The notes: generated by a model from the letters alone, not told the origin. A stretch of DNA of 64,000 nt from Semisulcospira habei (GCA_036245525.1 BTPG01000005.1:183636691-183700690), one strand, 5' to 3'. Counted from the stretch's first letter, positions 23,051-33,328 are shown. Translations and numbers: made by a program.

Positions 23051-23139
23051 GGAGAGAGGGAGAGAGAGAGAGAGACTGAGAGAGAGAGAGAGAGGGGGGG
23101 AGAGAGGGGGGAGAGAGGGGGGGGGGAGAGAGAGAGGAT
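22963..23139. repeat. (GA)n microsatellite with G-run variants
   Basis: A pure (GA)n block grades into GGGAGA variants and directly abuts the 3' end of the LINE at 23140. Confidence 0.95.
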
Positions 23140-23544
23140 GATGAATCTTTATTTATTCAGGATAAAGCTATTAGGCAACTCAATGCCTGTCTTACAAGCT
23201 GTCCTGTAAACAAACAACATAACAGGAAAATAAACAGAGCATGCAAATACTAACAATAATAATAATAAGAAGAAGAAGAAGAAGAGGAAGAAAAACTACG
23301 GGAAAAAAAAACACAATGGAGAATTTGTAACTGCCTTCGATGCAAAAAGCAAGAGAACGAAACGCGTGCACAGCATTAATATTATACTCATCTAAGACAG
23401 TGTAATAGAATCAGCAGCATCAATAGCGTATAGTGACACCGACAAGACAATAGACGATCAGGTAGCAAATTTAAGGAGAAAGAGAAAAATATTTGACGTT
23501 TACGTGTTATCAGCAGAATTATTTTTATATGGCAAACTGTGAAG

Positions 23545-25444
23545 TCACGCTGATTGGAAGTGAGTGTGCAATGCACGTTTAAAATGGGTTTTATCGCAAA
23601 ATGATTTAATGTTTAATGGCAATGAGTTCCAGACAGAACTACCAGAAAATAGAAGGCTTGACATTTAGAGATCTATCCGTGGGCGGGGTAAGTGAAGCAA
23701 GTCATTCCTCGTATGTTGTTGATGCCGAGGGCTGAAGTTAAATATCATGCGCAGATATTCCGGGGCTTGATAATGAAATATTTTGTGCATGAGGACGCAT
23801 TTGTTAAATTTGAGTTGTTCCTTCAGTGTAAGCAGGCCAAGGGATTTTATTTTCTCAGCCGTGGAAATAGGGTTAGGAATAATTAACTTAACTGAACGAC
23901 GATACAGCGAGTTTAGTTTTTTAAAATGATGTTCACTGCATTCGTCCCACGAAGAGGACGCATAGTCACAGTGGCTTTTAATGTGTGCGTGAAAGAACAA
24001 TGTACAGCACTTTGTACTAAGAATATGTCTAAGTTTAGATAGCAGAAATACATTATGGACAAGGTTTTGCACAAACTGTCGATATGTGGCGACCAGTTCA
24101 GCTGGTCGTCAATTACAACTCCCAGTAGGCGGTGCCTGGATACTTGTTGGATAGGTTTATTGCCAAGTGACAGTTTCAGAGGGGCAGGATGTAGCTGACG
24201 CTTTTGGCGGGTTGTTATCAACATGCTTTTGGTTTTAGAAGTACTGATTAGCATGCGATTTTGCGCACACCAATCTGACACTTCATCGAGACTTTGCTGG
24301 AGGATACAATTTAGCGTCGTTTCACGTTTGTCTGATGTATGCAGAGTTGAATCGTCAGCAAAGAGTTCGCATTTAACCTCAGGATTTGAGATGGAAAGAG
24401 GTAGATCACTGATGAATAAAGAAAATAAAAGAGGCCCTAGGATAGATCCTTGGGGGACTCCGTGCATCACTATACCTTCTTTCGAATACCACCCGTTTGA
24501 GTACACCTTCTGTCGGCGGTTACTGAGGTAGGAGGAGAAAAAAGCTATAGAGTTCGAATCAAGCTTATATACTGAAAGTTTCTTTAAAAGAATGTTGTGA
24601 TCGACTAAATCAAATGCTTTGGTTAGGTCCAGAAAAACTGCACCATTTAATTTGGAATTGTTTATTGATGAGAGCCAAGAGTCAACAATGTGAACGAGGG
24701 CAGTATGACATGAGTGTTTAGGTCTAAAACCAGACTGAAGAGATACGAGGAGGCGGTGATTCTCCAAGAATTGGAGTAGGTGCTTATAAACGTGTCTTTC
24801 TAGTGGCTTCAATAATAGTGATATCACTGAAATAGGACGGGAATCGTTTGGATTTTTGGGATCTGTACATTTGGGAATGAGGACAACTTTAGCATCTTTC
24901 ATGGCATCTGGAAAAATACCTTGCTTGATAGAAAGGTTGAATATAAATGTCAAGGTGTCAGCTGTGTATGGAAGGGACAATTTCAGTACCATGTTGTTTA
25001 TTCCATCCAGGCCACAAGATTTACTTGTTAGAGTAGAAATATATTTACCTACTTCAAACACTGTCATAAGAGGTATGGAGAATGACGCACCTGTTGCAGA
25101 CTCACAATGTGTGCGCAGTTTATCAGAACAACTGTAACTATCAGTGCCACTGGAAAAAGACTGTACAAGGGACTCAGCAATATTTAAAAAGTGGGAATTG
25201 AAGTCGTCTGGAGTTATGCCTGGAGAGGTAGTAGCATTGATGGAACTCCTCTTCTTTGTAAAAAAATTGATTGCATTCCAGACACTTCGGGTATCTTTAC
25301 CCTCTGCGATAACTTTTTCCGCAAGCGTTTTCTGTGCTTTTCTAAGGATTTTACAAGATTACGTTGTTTCTTAAAATCCGCAAACTTTTTCTGTCGTTTT
25401 AAGTCATCTCTTATTTTCACTGCGTGAACGATGTCCTTTGACAA
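23545..25444 (-). pseudogene. LINE reverse transcriptase and C-terminal region, frameshifted
   Basis: The longest open stretch, 25067-23913, holds the RT fingers/palm: KSCGLDGINNMVLK, VVLIPKCTDPKNPNDSRPIS, GAVFLDLTKAFDLVDHNILL, GVPQGSILGPLLFSLFISDL and the catalytic CELFADDSTLH (near 24350). Upstream frame pieces (25444-25214) give a basic linker (DDLKRQKKFADFKKQR). After a frame change near 23990-24070 the protein continues (FFHAHIKSHCDYASSSWDEC, LNSLYRRSVKLI), meets a TAA at 23665-23667, and ends with SGSSVWNSLPLNIKSF. At least four frame changes and one stop make it inactive. Confidence 0.92.
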
Positions 25445-26465
25445 CCAAGGCGGAAGGGGTGTTTAACGCGTTTAGTCCTTAGTGGGGCATGTTTATCGAA
25501 GACCCAAAGAAATCGCTTGTACCAAAGCGAGAGGGCTTCATTGGGATCATTAGTGTTATAAATAAGGTGAAAGGGCGTGATTGAGAGGTCATGAAGAAAG
25601 TCATCTTTGTTGAACTTTGTGTAAGACCTGTATGTGATGGTAGTGTGGTGTTTGTGCTGGGGTTTATCACGTTTAACTGAAAGATTAAAACAAGTAGGAA
25701 AGTGATCACTAATGGCTACATTCGGCACGTGGACGTTTGTGACAGCGGGTGCATTAGTAGTATAGATGTGGTCAATCAATGTGGCGGATGACAAAGAAAC
25801 TCTAGTGGGAGACCGAACCATCTGCTGCAGGCCAATGAGGTGGTGCAATTCCACGCCGCATTACCAGTCGTTAGCAGGTCAATATTAAAATCGCCTAGAA
25901 GGTGTATATCTTTGTTGTGACGTTGTTGCACCTTATCCATCATGGTGACAAAATCATCATACCATGAAAATGTGGCTGAAGGGGTGCGATAAATAAATCC
26001 AATTAGTGTAGGGGAAGATTTGTCACATTTCAGTTCAAGAAATAAACTTTCAACGTGACAAGACTCTAAATCCATGCGGCGGGTAACGTACTGGCGGATA
26101 GAGTTATGAATGTACACAGCTATACCGGTATGACCGGGGGATGATGAATCTCTACGGAATACAGCATAGTTATGAATGGAGATCGAGGCGTTACTAATAT
26201 GTTCCCTGAGTCTAAACTCAGTAAATCCAAATATATGAAAGGGTTGGGGTTGTGAAAGTAAAACAGTGGCGTCGGGCACTTTGTTGTATAATTGATAAAC
26301 GTTAAGGTGCCCTATCCGTAAATCATGCTTATTCAGCGAACACTGATGTACATGTGGGCTACAGGCAAGCATGATGAAGCAACACGTGGGGGGGGGGGGG
26401 GGAGGGGGGGGGAAATGTTTACAAAAGTCAATTAAGAACAAATGAAAACATTTGAACTCTAACAA
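25417..26465 (-). pseudogene. LINE endonuclease domain, frameshifted
   Basis: The N-terminal part (26465-25776) carries the APE endonuclease landmarks: IGHLNV start, FGFTEFRLREHI, GIAVYIHNSIR, FLELKC, LIGFIYRTPS and LLGDFNIDLL. The end of the domain moves to another frame (25854-25417), with TRVSLSSATLIDHIYTTNA and the late NVAISDHFPTCF motif containing the SDH catalytic triad residues. The first about 35 residues run through a proline stretch encoded by the G/C insertion and are unlikely to be native. Confidence 0.88.
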
Positions 26466-26585
26466 AGTTAAACAAAACCCAGGAGAAACTACAGTGCTGA
26501 AAACTCAGCTCAGTCTATCGCTTTCGCTGCAGACAACGTCACACCCCACGCAGGGGAAATAATAGGTCGTTACGTTCTGTAGGCG

Positions 26586-26894
<309 letters not shown>

Positions 26895-27165
26895 AACTTG
26901 TAATTTGGAAAGACAGGAAGCACATAAATTACTGAACTCGAGTGTATGAGACTAATTATGACTCATTCCCAGCATATTTTCTAAAATACATATAACAAAT
27001 TGTTGGCAATAACCAGTAATTCTCAGACAACAAAACAAAATGACACCAAACACACTTATACATCAACACACATGCAGACACCAACATAGAAGTGAAACGA
27101 GTAGATAAAGATTTTCATTGGATGACGGCACGCCGTTCGATTACAACATCAACACAGGGCAGGGT

Positions 27166-27231
27166 ATGTGTGCGCTGGTGTGTGTGCTTTCCGGCAGCCG
27201 AGAGGTCCAAACGCACACACCAGCGCACATA
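27166..27231. repeat. H3-like palindrome, variant
   Basis: TATGTGTGCGCTGGTGTGTG pairs with CACACACCAGCGCACATAT. The centre keeps AGAGGTCCAAA from H3. The arms differ from H3 proper yet are complementary. Confidence 0.7.
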
Positions 27232-27374
27232 TAACAAGACTACACAGTAAAACCGACTTCTAGACACAGAAATAAACTAAAGACATGAATCTGTTGTTGA
27301 CCAGTGAACTAAGAAATGACCTTCCTTTTGACAACGAAAACCGTGCAACACCAAATGCATAATTAGTTCTATAA

Positions 27375-27445
27375 ATGTGTGCTTCCGCAATTTTGGACCT
27401 TAGGGCATAGATCAATAGGTCCACAATAACAAACCAGGACATGTA
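27375..27445. repeat. H3 palindrome, decayed
   Basis: CAATTTTGGACCTTAGGGC on the left; AGGTCCACAATAACAAACCAG on the right with mismatches. Confidence 0.5.
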
Positions 27446-27654
27446 ATATTGCAGTGAAAAAAAACCCCGAAACTCTTCTACCGAGTATTTAGGCAGCAAG
27501 GCCTGACCAGATCTGTCTGTCTACATCTCCACGAATCTATGCACAGAAGTGCTGACACGGAATGAATACAGTATGGGCACAGAGGGAACAGCAAACATGT
27601 TTACTTAGTTCATCGACTCCATATTCCACTGTCATCTATCATGCTCAATTTCTT

Positions 27655-27695
27655 TCAACAACCGCCGTGAAGCGGCCCTAGTCACCTGATCGGTG
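27655..27695 (+). repeat. LINE/SINE 3' end fragment
   Basis: CCGCCGTGAAGCGGCCCTAG and CGGTGTTAAT match the retroelement end at 35550 (CCGCCGTGAGATGGCC, CGGCGTTAAACCC). Confidence 0.5.
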
Positions 27696-27905
27696 TTAAT
27701 TCATTCAGCCCCGACACACCACGGCAAGACATGGATCGAGCGTGATAGTTCAAGGGTGGTGCCAGAATAGCTTGGCGCCCATAGGCCCTATTCTGGCACC
27801 ACCCTTGAACTATCACGCTCGATAGGTCCCCAGAAGCGTATTGCAGTCTCAGTTCAGAGGGCTACTTCAGAATTGGGGGATTTCTCTAGGGGCAGAACGC
27901 GGTAA
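27696..27905. mobile_element. H2 palindromic MITE with apex deletion
   Basis: TTAATTCATTCAGCCCCGAC starts at 27696. The arms are 27735 on (ATCGAGCGTGATAG) and up to 27823 (CTATCACGCTCGAT). The right arm has lost its GGCGCCAAG tip, so the loop is larger. Outer arm state GAGCG/CGCTC replaces the usual GACCA/TGGTC on both sides. The right end is GGGGCAGAACGCGGTAA. Confidence 0.87.
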
Positions 27906-28224
27906 GCCCTTACAGCTAAATAACTCGATCTGAAAAAAGTTTACGATGCAAAATACACGTACAAGACCGACCTCATTGAAAACTGATAATGTTCAGTCTA
28001 ACATTATGCATACTGGCCGTTTACTTTATCCCCACCCTGCGACTGTCCAACAACTGAACCGCCCGCCCCTGGCTGAGGTAGACCTCACAGGTCAGAATGA
28101 AAGTACAGAACTGTCGTTTCTTGGGATTGGTTAGTCACAGCACGGAACGTCGTACACACCGAATTAAAAACAAACAAACAAACAAACAAACAAAAAACTG
28201 TTCGCGTGGTTAAAGAAAGTATAA
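27906..28224. other. Unassigned intergenic DNA
   Basis: A short (AAAC)n lies near 28167. No gene is recognised. Confidence 0.35.
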
Positions 28225-28305
28225 TACGCACGTTTCATATCCGTGATTTTCGAATTTACGACTTCTAGCCCTAAGGACCAAAATCACAGACCAGCACAAA
28301 ATGTG
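28225..28305. repeat. H3 palindrome, left arm decayed
   Basis: CTAAGGACCAAAATCACAG and ACCAGCAC form the intact right arm. The left arm keeps CCGTGATTTTCGAA. Confidence 0.65.
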
Positions 28306-28634
28306 TGCAGGAACCAGCACAACAGCGAAAGCGAACCAATGTGCGACACATCCAGTCTACGGCCAAGTCAGTTCCCGTGCACTCAAACACCTCCGCAACT
28401 GACGCCCATCAGCCAAGACGAGTACAGGGAAAAAAAAAAAAAAAAAAAAGGTTAGAGACGAGCTTTTATGCTGATTAGAATTCTGCATCAACCAGACAGC
28501 CAACAGATTTGAAAAGCACTTCAGCGGCTGATCAGACTTTCGGCATCATCCAGTCCAAAGCCGGCAGAACAAGACGGACAAGCATTTCAGCGGCTGATCA
28601 GACTCTCAGCATCAGAACCTGAAAGGACTTTTGG

Positions 28635-28846
28635 TTAAACTTTTACCCCATGGTCCCATTTCTCAAATTCTGGAGGTATTGCCTAATGACTATGTACCAA
28701 TTGCAGTAGATGGATTGACCATGATAATTCAAGGGTAGTGCCAGATTAGCTTGGCGCCTTCAGGCGCCAAGCTAATCTGGCACTACTCTTGAATTATCAT
28801 GGTCAATCCATCTCCTGCTATAGGGACTCGGGGATACATGGGTTAA
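28635..28846. mobile_element. H2 palindromic MITE, complete
   Basis: TTAA lies at 28635-28638 and 28843-28846. The arms extend from AGATGGATTGACC (about 28708) to GGTCAATCCATCT (about 28813), about 50 paired bases each with a TTCA loop. Arm state CAGATTAGC / GCTAATCTG. The flank CTCAAATTCTGGAGGTATTG is shared with the copy at 13.5 kb. Confidence 0.93.
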
Positions 28847-29020
28847 TTGTGAGGAAAACAACAAGCGTCTGATGAGCGTCTCGGGGGAGGTTAGTACACA
28901 CAGGGGAATGACGTTCGCTATCTAAACAACGAGCTCCATTCAAAAAGGGCGGGTGCACGGGAGTTACGTCACGACGTTCACCACGACATCACCAAGGCGT
29001 CGCGCAGGGCGCCCCCTTAC

Positions 29021-29203
29021 CTCGGTGATCGTTTCAACGGCCAGCCCGTCACGCGGTCCTTGACGAAGACGGTGCCGTTACGCCCGTCGAGAGCGTCCAG
29101 GGGCGGGACCAGCCCCTGCGTTGCATCGTGCAGTAAGAGCACGCGGCTGTTGGCGTCCCGGTATGGGGACAGTCCCGGGTGGGTGTCGCTAGTACTGTGC
29201 AGG
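29021..29203 (-). CDS. Candidate internal exon of an unidentified host protein
   Basis: The minus strand has a pyrimidine-rich tract (CTGTTTCTCTTGCTTGTCCAG) with AG at 29205-29204, an open 183-base exon, and GAG|GTAAGG with GT at 29020-29019. The length is a multiple of three with matching phases, so the exon could be skipped without breaking the frame. The peptide reads LHSTSDTHPGLSPYRDANSR, then VLLLHDATQGLVPPLDALDG, then RNGTVFVKDRVTGWPLKRSP. Third codon positions are rich in G/C, unlike the flanks. The peptide is polar, without membrane segments or cysteines; I do not recognise the family. Neighbouring exons are not visible. A frame retained by chance is the alternative. Confidence 0.6.
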
Positions 29204-29210
29204 CTGGACA

Positions 29211-29710
29211 AGCAAGAGAAACAGAACAGGTATAAATCATAAGGTACACACGCCTCCAAATTCATTCTCCATCGCTGTGGCATGCAATGCAAAATACGTC
29301 TCCAGGGAGGAAAAGCACAACTGATCGAAATCATAAAGGTACTTGAAAGTCATTCGCCATTGTTGTAGCAAGCAAGGCTAAGCAATCTCCAGTAGACGGT
29401 ATCTGAATGTAGAATAACTCAGGATTGTGAAGATGAAGCTCACAACACATATAAATCATAAAATAAACGCCTTTAAACCATTCTCCATTGCTGTAGCATG
29501 CAGGCAAAAAGTCTCCACCGGCATCATCTAGAAGCTGAATAACTCAAAACTGTGAAGATTAAGGCCACAGCAATCGAAACTAATAGGCGGACACACAGGT
29601 CTTCTCAGTCAAGGTGCATGCACAATGATACGCAAAAACATGTCATGCACCGCATCCGCTGCTGCTCACCAACACGTAGGCTGGACCTGTACCATATGTC
29701 GTAGATCTGT
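29211..29710. other. Intron-like DNA with internal degenerate repeat
   Basis: The motif AAATTCATTCTCCATCGCTGTGGCATGCAATGC and variants recur about three times near 29257, 29345 and 29475 (CATTCTCCATTGCTGTAGC), spaced about 90-130 bases. This is an old tandem repeat upstream of the candidate exon. Confidence 0.45.
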
Positions 29711-29975
29711 CATAGACAATCACACAAACCAAGGGGAATTACTCAGCGCTGGACAGACAAACAGTTAGATCCTCTGTCTCCGCCTATCCGGCACCCAATC
29801 GTCAGCCCACAGAAAAATACGCAGGTATGGAACCAGGCGATCATCTACATCCCTTGCGTATATTTCTGTGGGCTGGCGATTGGGTGCCTGATAGGCGGGG
29901 CCGAAAGGGGATCTAACTGTTTGTCTGTCCAGCGCTGAGTAATTCCCCTTGGTTTGTGTACAATTCTACCAGCGC
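29711..29975. repeat. H9 long inverted repeat
   Basis: CACACAAACCAAGGGGAATT at 29721 is mirrored by AATTCCCCTTGGTTTGTGTA at 29941. Paired blocks include CAGCGCTGGACAGACAAACA, CACCCAATCG, CAGCCCACAGAAA and ATACGCA. The arms are about 105 bases with few gaps. Related pieces lie at 4.02 kb and 56.3-56.5 kb. Confidence 0.85.
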
Positions 29976-30044
29976 TAGCCTCACCTATCTGGTTTGTGAA
30001 TAGACAATCACAGCAGAACCTCTTTTGAGCGACCACCTTGTGAA

Positions 30045-30290
30045 AGATCGCTTGTCAGTAAAGACCAACATTCAGTTGGCTGTAGCTGTAGCCGTGGCTG
30101 TAGCCACCTAAATGATGGTCTTTAACTCCTTGTACCATAAGACCGAAATCCCCAAAGGCGCCAAGCTATTCTGGCATCACCCTTGAACTATCCAGGTCGA
30201 TCCATACCCGTGGTGTGTCTGGGGTAGAATGAGTTAATGACAGGTGACACGTTTTTGCATGGCAAGACTTCTCTTGAGAGGGTATTTGTC
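30045..30290. repeat. H10 palindrome interrupted by an H2 element
   Basis: TGTCAGTAAAGACC and CCACCTAAATGATGGTCTTTAA form the arms. H2 lies at the TTAA. After it the arm resumes TTAATGACAGGTGAC and continues ACTTCTCTTGAGAG, as in the reverse of the 20.5-kb copy. Confidence 0.85.
30122..30237 (-). mobile_element. H2 MITE, short, inserted in H10
   Basis: TTAA lies at both ends (30122-30125, 30234-30237). Only one arm of the palindrome remains (GGCGCCAAGCTATTCTGG to CTTGAACTATCC). The ends TTAACTCCTTGTACC and GGGGTAGAATGAGTTAA are the H2 termini. Confidence 0.9.
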
Positions 30291-30292
30291 TG

Positions 30293-30436
30293 TTAACCCC
30301 GTCCCCGCCACTGCATACGTACATTTTTGTTTCTGAAATCTTTGTTCGTTCACCGACCAAAAGCCACAGCCGTCCAAGGAACAGGGATACAAATCGGTCT
30401 CAGCAAGAGGCTTTTTCTCGGCAGTGAAAGGGTTAA
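30293..30436 (+). mobile_element. H1 element lacking its palindrome
   Basis: TTAA at 30293-30296 and 30433-30436. The left body is normal (TACGTACATTTTTGTTTCTG, CCGTCCAAGGAACAGGGATA) up to CAGCAAGAGGC, then joins directly to TTTTTCTCGGCAGTGAAAGG. The hairpin and the GTTGGGTGGTG segment are gone. Confidence 0.9.
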
Positions 30437-30654
30437 GACTTATGTCTCCTTGACATCAGTAATATCAGCAGGTAGTGTCTGTCAACACTCTTCAGTTCTT
30501 TAGTACTAACCCTTTCAGTAGTTCACTGCAACATTGCTGACACCAGAAGGACAGGGCGAATCCACCATAAGTGTTTCTGATGCCAAGAGTGTTACACGGG
30601 TAAACAATACGTCTTTTACAGCTCATCTCTTTAATTGCGACACATGGGTTATTT

Positions 30655-30835
30655 AATTATTTCAATGAGTGCATGAATGATGATGCCACGTGTTGTATGG
30701 GCAGACAGCGAATTTCCCCACTATGAGGGATTAATAAAGTATTATTGTATTGTATTGTATTGTATTGTATTGTATTGTATTGTATTGTAGGGTATTGTAT
30801 TGTATTGTATTGTAGGGTATTGTATTGTATTGCTA
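30655..30835 (+). mobile_element. LINE/SINE 3' end with (TATTG)n tail
   Basis: GCGAATTTCCCCACTATGAG then GGATTAATAAAGTATTATTG leads into (TATTG)n, the usual tail of CR1/L2-like elements and the SINEs that use them. The body upstream of about 30660 is not resolved. Confidence 0.75.
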
Positions 30836-31133
30836 AAAAAAGGTTCTGTTGTACACAACAGCCTGCGAGCCTCATAGAAAAGGAAGAACACGCGTTGATG
30901 TAGTTGTAGGTCGACTGTAGTAATTAACTATCTCTGCTGGGTCTTGACTGCACAGGGCAGATAACACCTCTCCGCAACAAAGGGAGCAGGCCACAGACAA
31001 GTCGAAAATACACTTCCAAGACTCCGGCTAAGGGCTTGGGCCCTGCAGCCATTATTCATACGAGTCGGCAGTGTTTGAAAATCGGCCAGTTTCTCTTCTA
31101 TTAGGAAATTCTGCTTTGTGGAGGCCAAAGACG

Positions 31134-31212
31134 GTATAAGTCCTTATTTGTGAAAAGCGCGATGTTAATTGTAATACCATGAAAATCTGGCTTTTCACAA
31201 AGATAGACTTAC
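31134..31212. repeat. H6 palindrome
   Basis: AAGTCCTTATTTGTGAAAAG pairs with CTTTTCACAAAGATAGACTT around AATTGTAATACCATGAAAAT. Other copies lie at 41.38 kb and, decayed, 63.25 kb. Confidence 0.75.
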
Positions 31213-31349
31213 TTTTTTGTGCATTCACATTGCAGAATTCACAAGTCTTCATCACTGTCTTGGAACAGGTCTCTCCAACGATGAAATATATTTAGCTGGA
31301 CGCATGAAACAAATTATATTTTACCAAAACCCACAAAAAACCCACACAT

Positions 31350-31512
31350 TAAACGTTTATAGCTTAACGTCTTTTTACACCACGAAGGTGATTTGAAAGA
31401 CGGTGCATCGAATGGGGTCTGAGCAAATTTTGACCTTAGCTGGGTTCGAACCCGCGGCCTTTCGGAGGAGAGTCAAAAGCTCTAGCGCAAGAACCATCCA
31501 GCTCCCCTGTGA
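31350..31512 (-). mobile_element. tRNA-derived SINE (family B), reverse
   Basis: On the minus strand there is an A-box-like region (GCGCTAGAGCTTTTGACTC), a B-box GGGTTCGAACCC, then GGTCAAAATTTGCTCAGACC, CACCGTCTTTCAAATCACC and AAAAAGACGTTAAGC. It has the same layout as 62893-63050. Confidence 0.85.
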
Positions 31513-31721
31513 CCGATAAATAACAGCGACATGAACACAGTATGATTTATAAGGCACACAGTCAATTTCACGGGTCAGAATGACATGACAATCAGCACTG
31601 ATGCAGAACTTTCGCCGAAATCATTACCGTAGCGGATGAATCATGGCGCACAGCACGAACGAGCGATTAGCGTTACAGCGCGCGATTACAACCTATTACT
31701 TGATTAAGTCCGCACAGACAC

Positions 31722-31722
<1 letters not shown>

Positions 31723-31805
<83 letters not shown>
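31723..31805. repeat. (CT)n microsatellite
   Basis: Pure (CT)n. G-rich tracts follow at 31830-31848, 31925-31958 and 32022-32046. Confidence 0.95.
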
Positions 31806-31807
<2 letters not shown>

Positions 31808-32065
31808 GGGGCGGATCAGTTACCTCGATGGGGGGGGGGGGGGGGGTTCCAACCTTCTTGTATGGGACTTTCAACCTCATACAAAAGGCCTCCATCCCCT
31901 ACTAGACCTAAAAATCGAAAAGCGCGGGGGCGGGAGGGGGAGGAGGGGGGGGGGGGACCGGGGCGTGCGTGTTAGTTAAGACTCTCACCATTCGCCGAAA
32001 TATCAAACAACTGGGGAGTTGGGGAGGGGGGGGGGGGGCGGGGGGTTCCAAACACCCCAAAAAAG

Positions 32066-32068
<3 letters not shown>

Positions 32069-32156
<88 letters not shown>

Positions 32157-32159
32157 CAA

Positions 32160-32228
<69 letters not shown>
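32069..32228. repeat. (CT)n-(CA)n compound microsatellite
   Basis: (CT)n at 32069-32114 passes into (CA)n at 32115-32228, which abuts an H5 palindrome. Confidence 0.95.
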
Positions 32229-32229
<1 letters not shown>

Positions 32230-32317
32230 CTGTCGCTGGTAGCCAAGCGGTTTTAGTGGCGATAGTTCCTGCAGTCAACCATCGCGACTAAAACCGCTAC
32301 CGACAGACAAAAGGTTA
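32229..32317. mobile_element. H5 palindromic element
   Basis: CTGTCGCTGGTAGCCAAGCG pairs with CGCTACCGACAG, and GGTTTTAGTGGCGAT with ATCGCGACTAAAACC. The right end CAGACAAAAGGTTAA has the TTAA. The left end is replaced by (CA)n. Confidence 0.82.
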
Positions 32318-32622
32318 ACCCATTCAGCCCTGACACACTGAAACCAAAATAGATCGACCATAATAGTTAACTCCTTCACTGCCAGTCGACGCTGGCTGCT
32401 GTTCTTTTTATAATCATTGTCAACTCAGCGTCAAAGATCCCAAATCGTCAAAAGGACATGGACACAAACAGTGGTTTCAGCAAGAGGCATAGATCCTCAT
32501 GAGCCCTCGCGACTGCGAGGGCTCATGAGGATCTATACCTCTTGCAGTTGGGTGGTGGTCAATTTTCTGGGCATTGAAGGGGTTGAAGAATGGTGCCAGA
32601 ATAGCTTGGCGTTTCACATACG
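32318..32622 (+). mobile_element. H2 fragment interrupted by an H1 element
   Basis: TTAACCCATTCAGCCCTGAC to GATCGACCATAATAG is H2. After the H1 insertion H2 resumes AGAATGGTGCCAGAATAGC then TTGGCG, where it stops. Confidence 0.8.
32368..32586 (+). mobile_element. H1 element, complete, inside H2
   Basis: Left TTAACTCCTTCACTGCCAG; right GGGCATTGAAGGGGTTGA. The core 32480-32546 is perfect except for a T/C pair change, tip CCCTCGC / GCGAGGG, a paired change not seen in other copies. The flanks CGTCAAAAGGACATGGACAC and GTTGGGTGGTGGTC are standard. Confidence 0.92.
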
Positions 32623-32740
32623 AAGCAAAGAACGAATGAAACAGAGTCCTACTGACGAAACACCTTGTTTGGAAGTCTGTTCTGCAAGGTCAACGGTCGC
32701 ACTTTTCCCTGCAAAACACACTGACGCACATGGGGGTCAG

Positions 32741-32812
32741 CAGGAGGCATAGATTCTCATAAGACCCCGCGCAATAAGCAGGGCTCATGAGGATCCATGC
32801 CTCTGGCAGCTG
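32741..32812. mobile_element. H1 palindrome, diverged
   Basis: GGCATAGATTCTCATAAG and CTCATGAGGATCCATGCC are the arms; the tip is worn. Confidence 0.78.
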
Positions 32813-33027
32813 GGTGAAATTTCAGTGAAACGTTTGTGTGAAACAGTCCATGGACTGGAAACAGCGCGAGAAGCAGTGATTGATGAGACTGACCTGGTTC
32901 CAAGGAACCAATTTCACGTGCCGTGCTAATCTAGGTCACTGACACCGGCAGAACTGAACCACGCCGACCGTTTGCACCGCCAGAGACCCACAGAAGTAAA
33001 TGAATCCCGATCTTAACTTGTGACTGG

Positions 33028-33093
33028 CAAGAGGTATAGATTCTCATGAGCCCCTGCTGCTGCATGGGGCTCATGAGAGTTTATGCCTCTTGA
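33028..33093. mobile_element. H1 palindrome
   Basis: Arms GCAAGAGGTATAGATTCTCA and TGAGAGTTTATGCCTCTTG. Confidence 0.82.
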
Positions 33094-33210
33094 AAGCGAA
33101 TCTACTCCTGTTGCGGAAGATGGGGCTGTGTGATTTCAGGACCTGTCTCAGCGCTGTGAGGGAATGCTGATAGACAGGCGGGAATTATGATTTCCGCCCA
33201 GACGTCGTAT

Positions 33211-33236
33211 ATCTCCTCCTCCTCCTCCTCCTCCTC

Positions 33237-33325
<89 letters not shown>
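33211..33325. repeat. (CTC)n-(CT)n microsatellite
   Basis: A trinucleotide run passes into a long (CT)n. Confidence 0.95.

Positions 33326-33328
<3 letters not shown>

Larger units (their letters stand above)
23140..26500 (-). mobile_element. LINE (non-LTR retrotransposon), broken, minus strand
   Basis: Reading down the minus strand: an APE-type endonuclease (26465-25776; LRIGHLNVYQLYNKV, HLLGDFNIDLL), a linker, a reverse transcriptase, a C-terminal region ending at TGA 23545-23547, and a 3' untranslated region ending TCCTGAATAAATAAAG then ATTCATCATC beside (GA)n. No ORF1 is visible, so the copy is probably 5' truncated. A poly(G) insertion lies at about 26390-26413. No RNase H was seen. Confidence 0.92.

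Noticed and set aside
31643..32291. Several frames of 60-112 codons
   Set aside because: They translate (CT)n, (CA)n and G-rich tracts.
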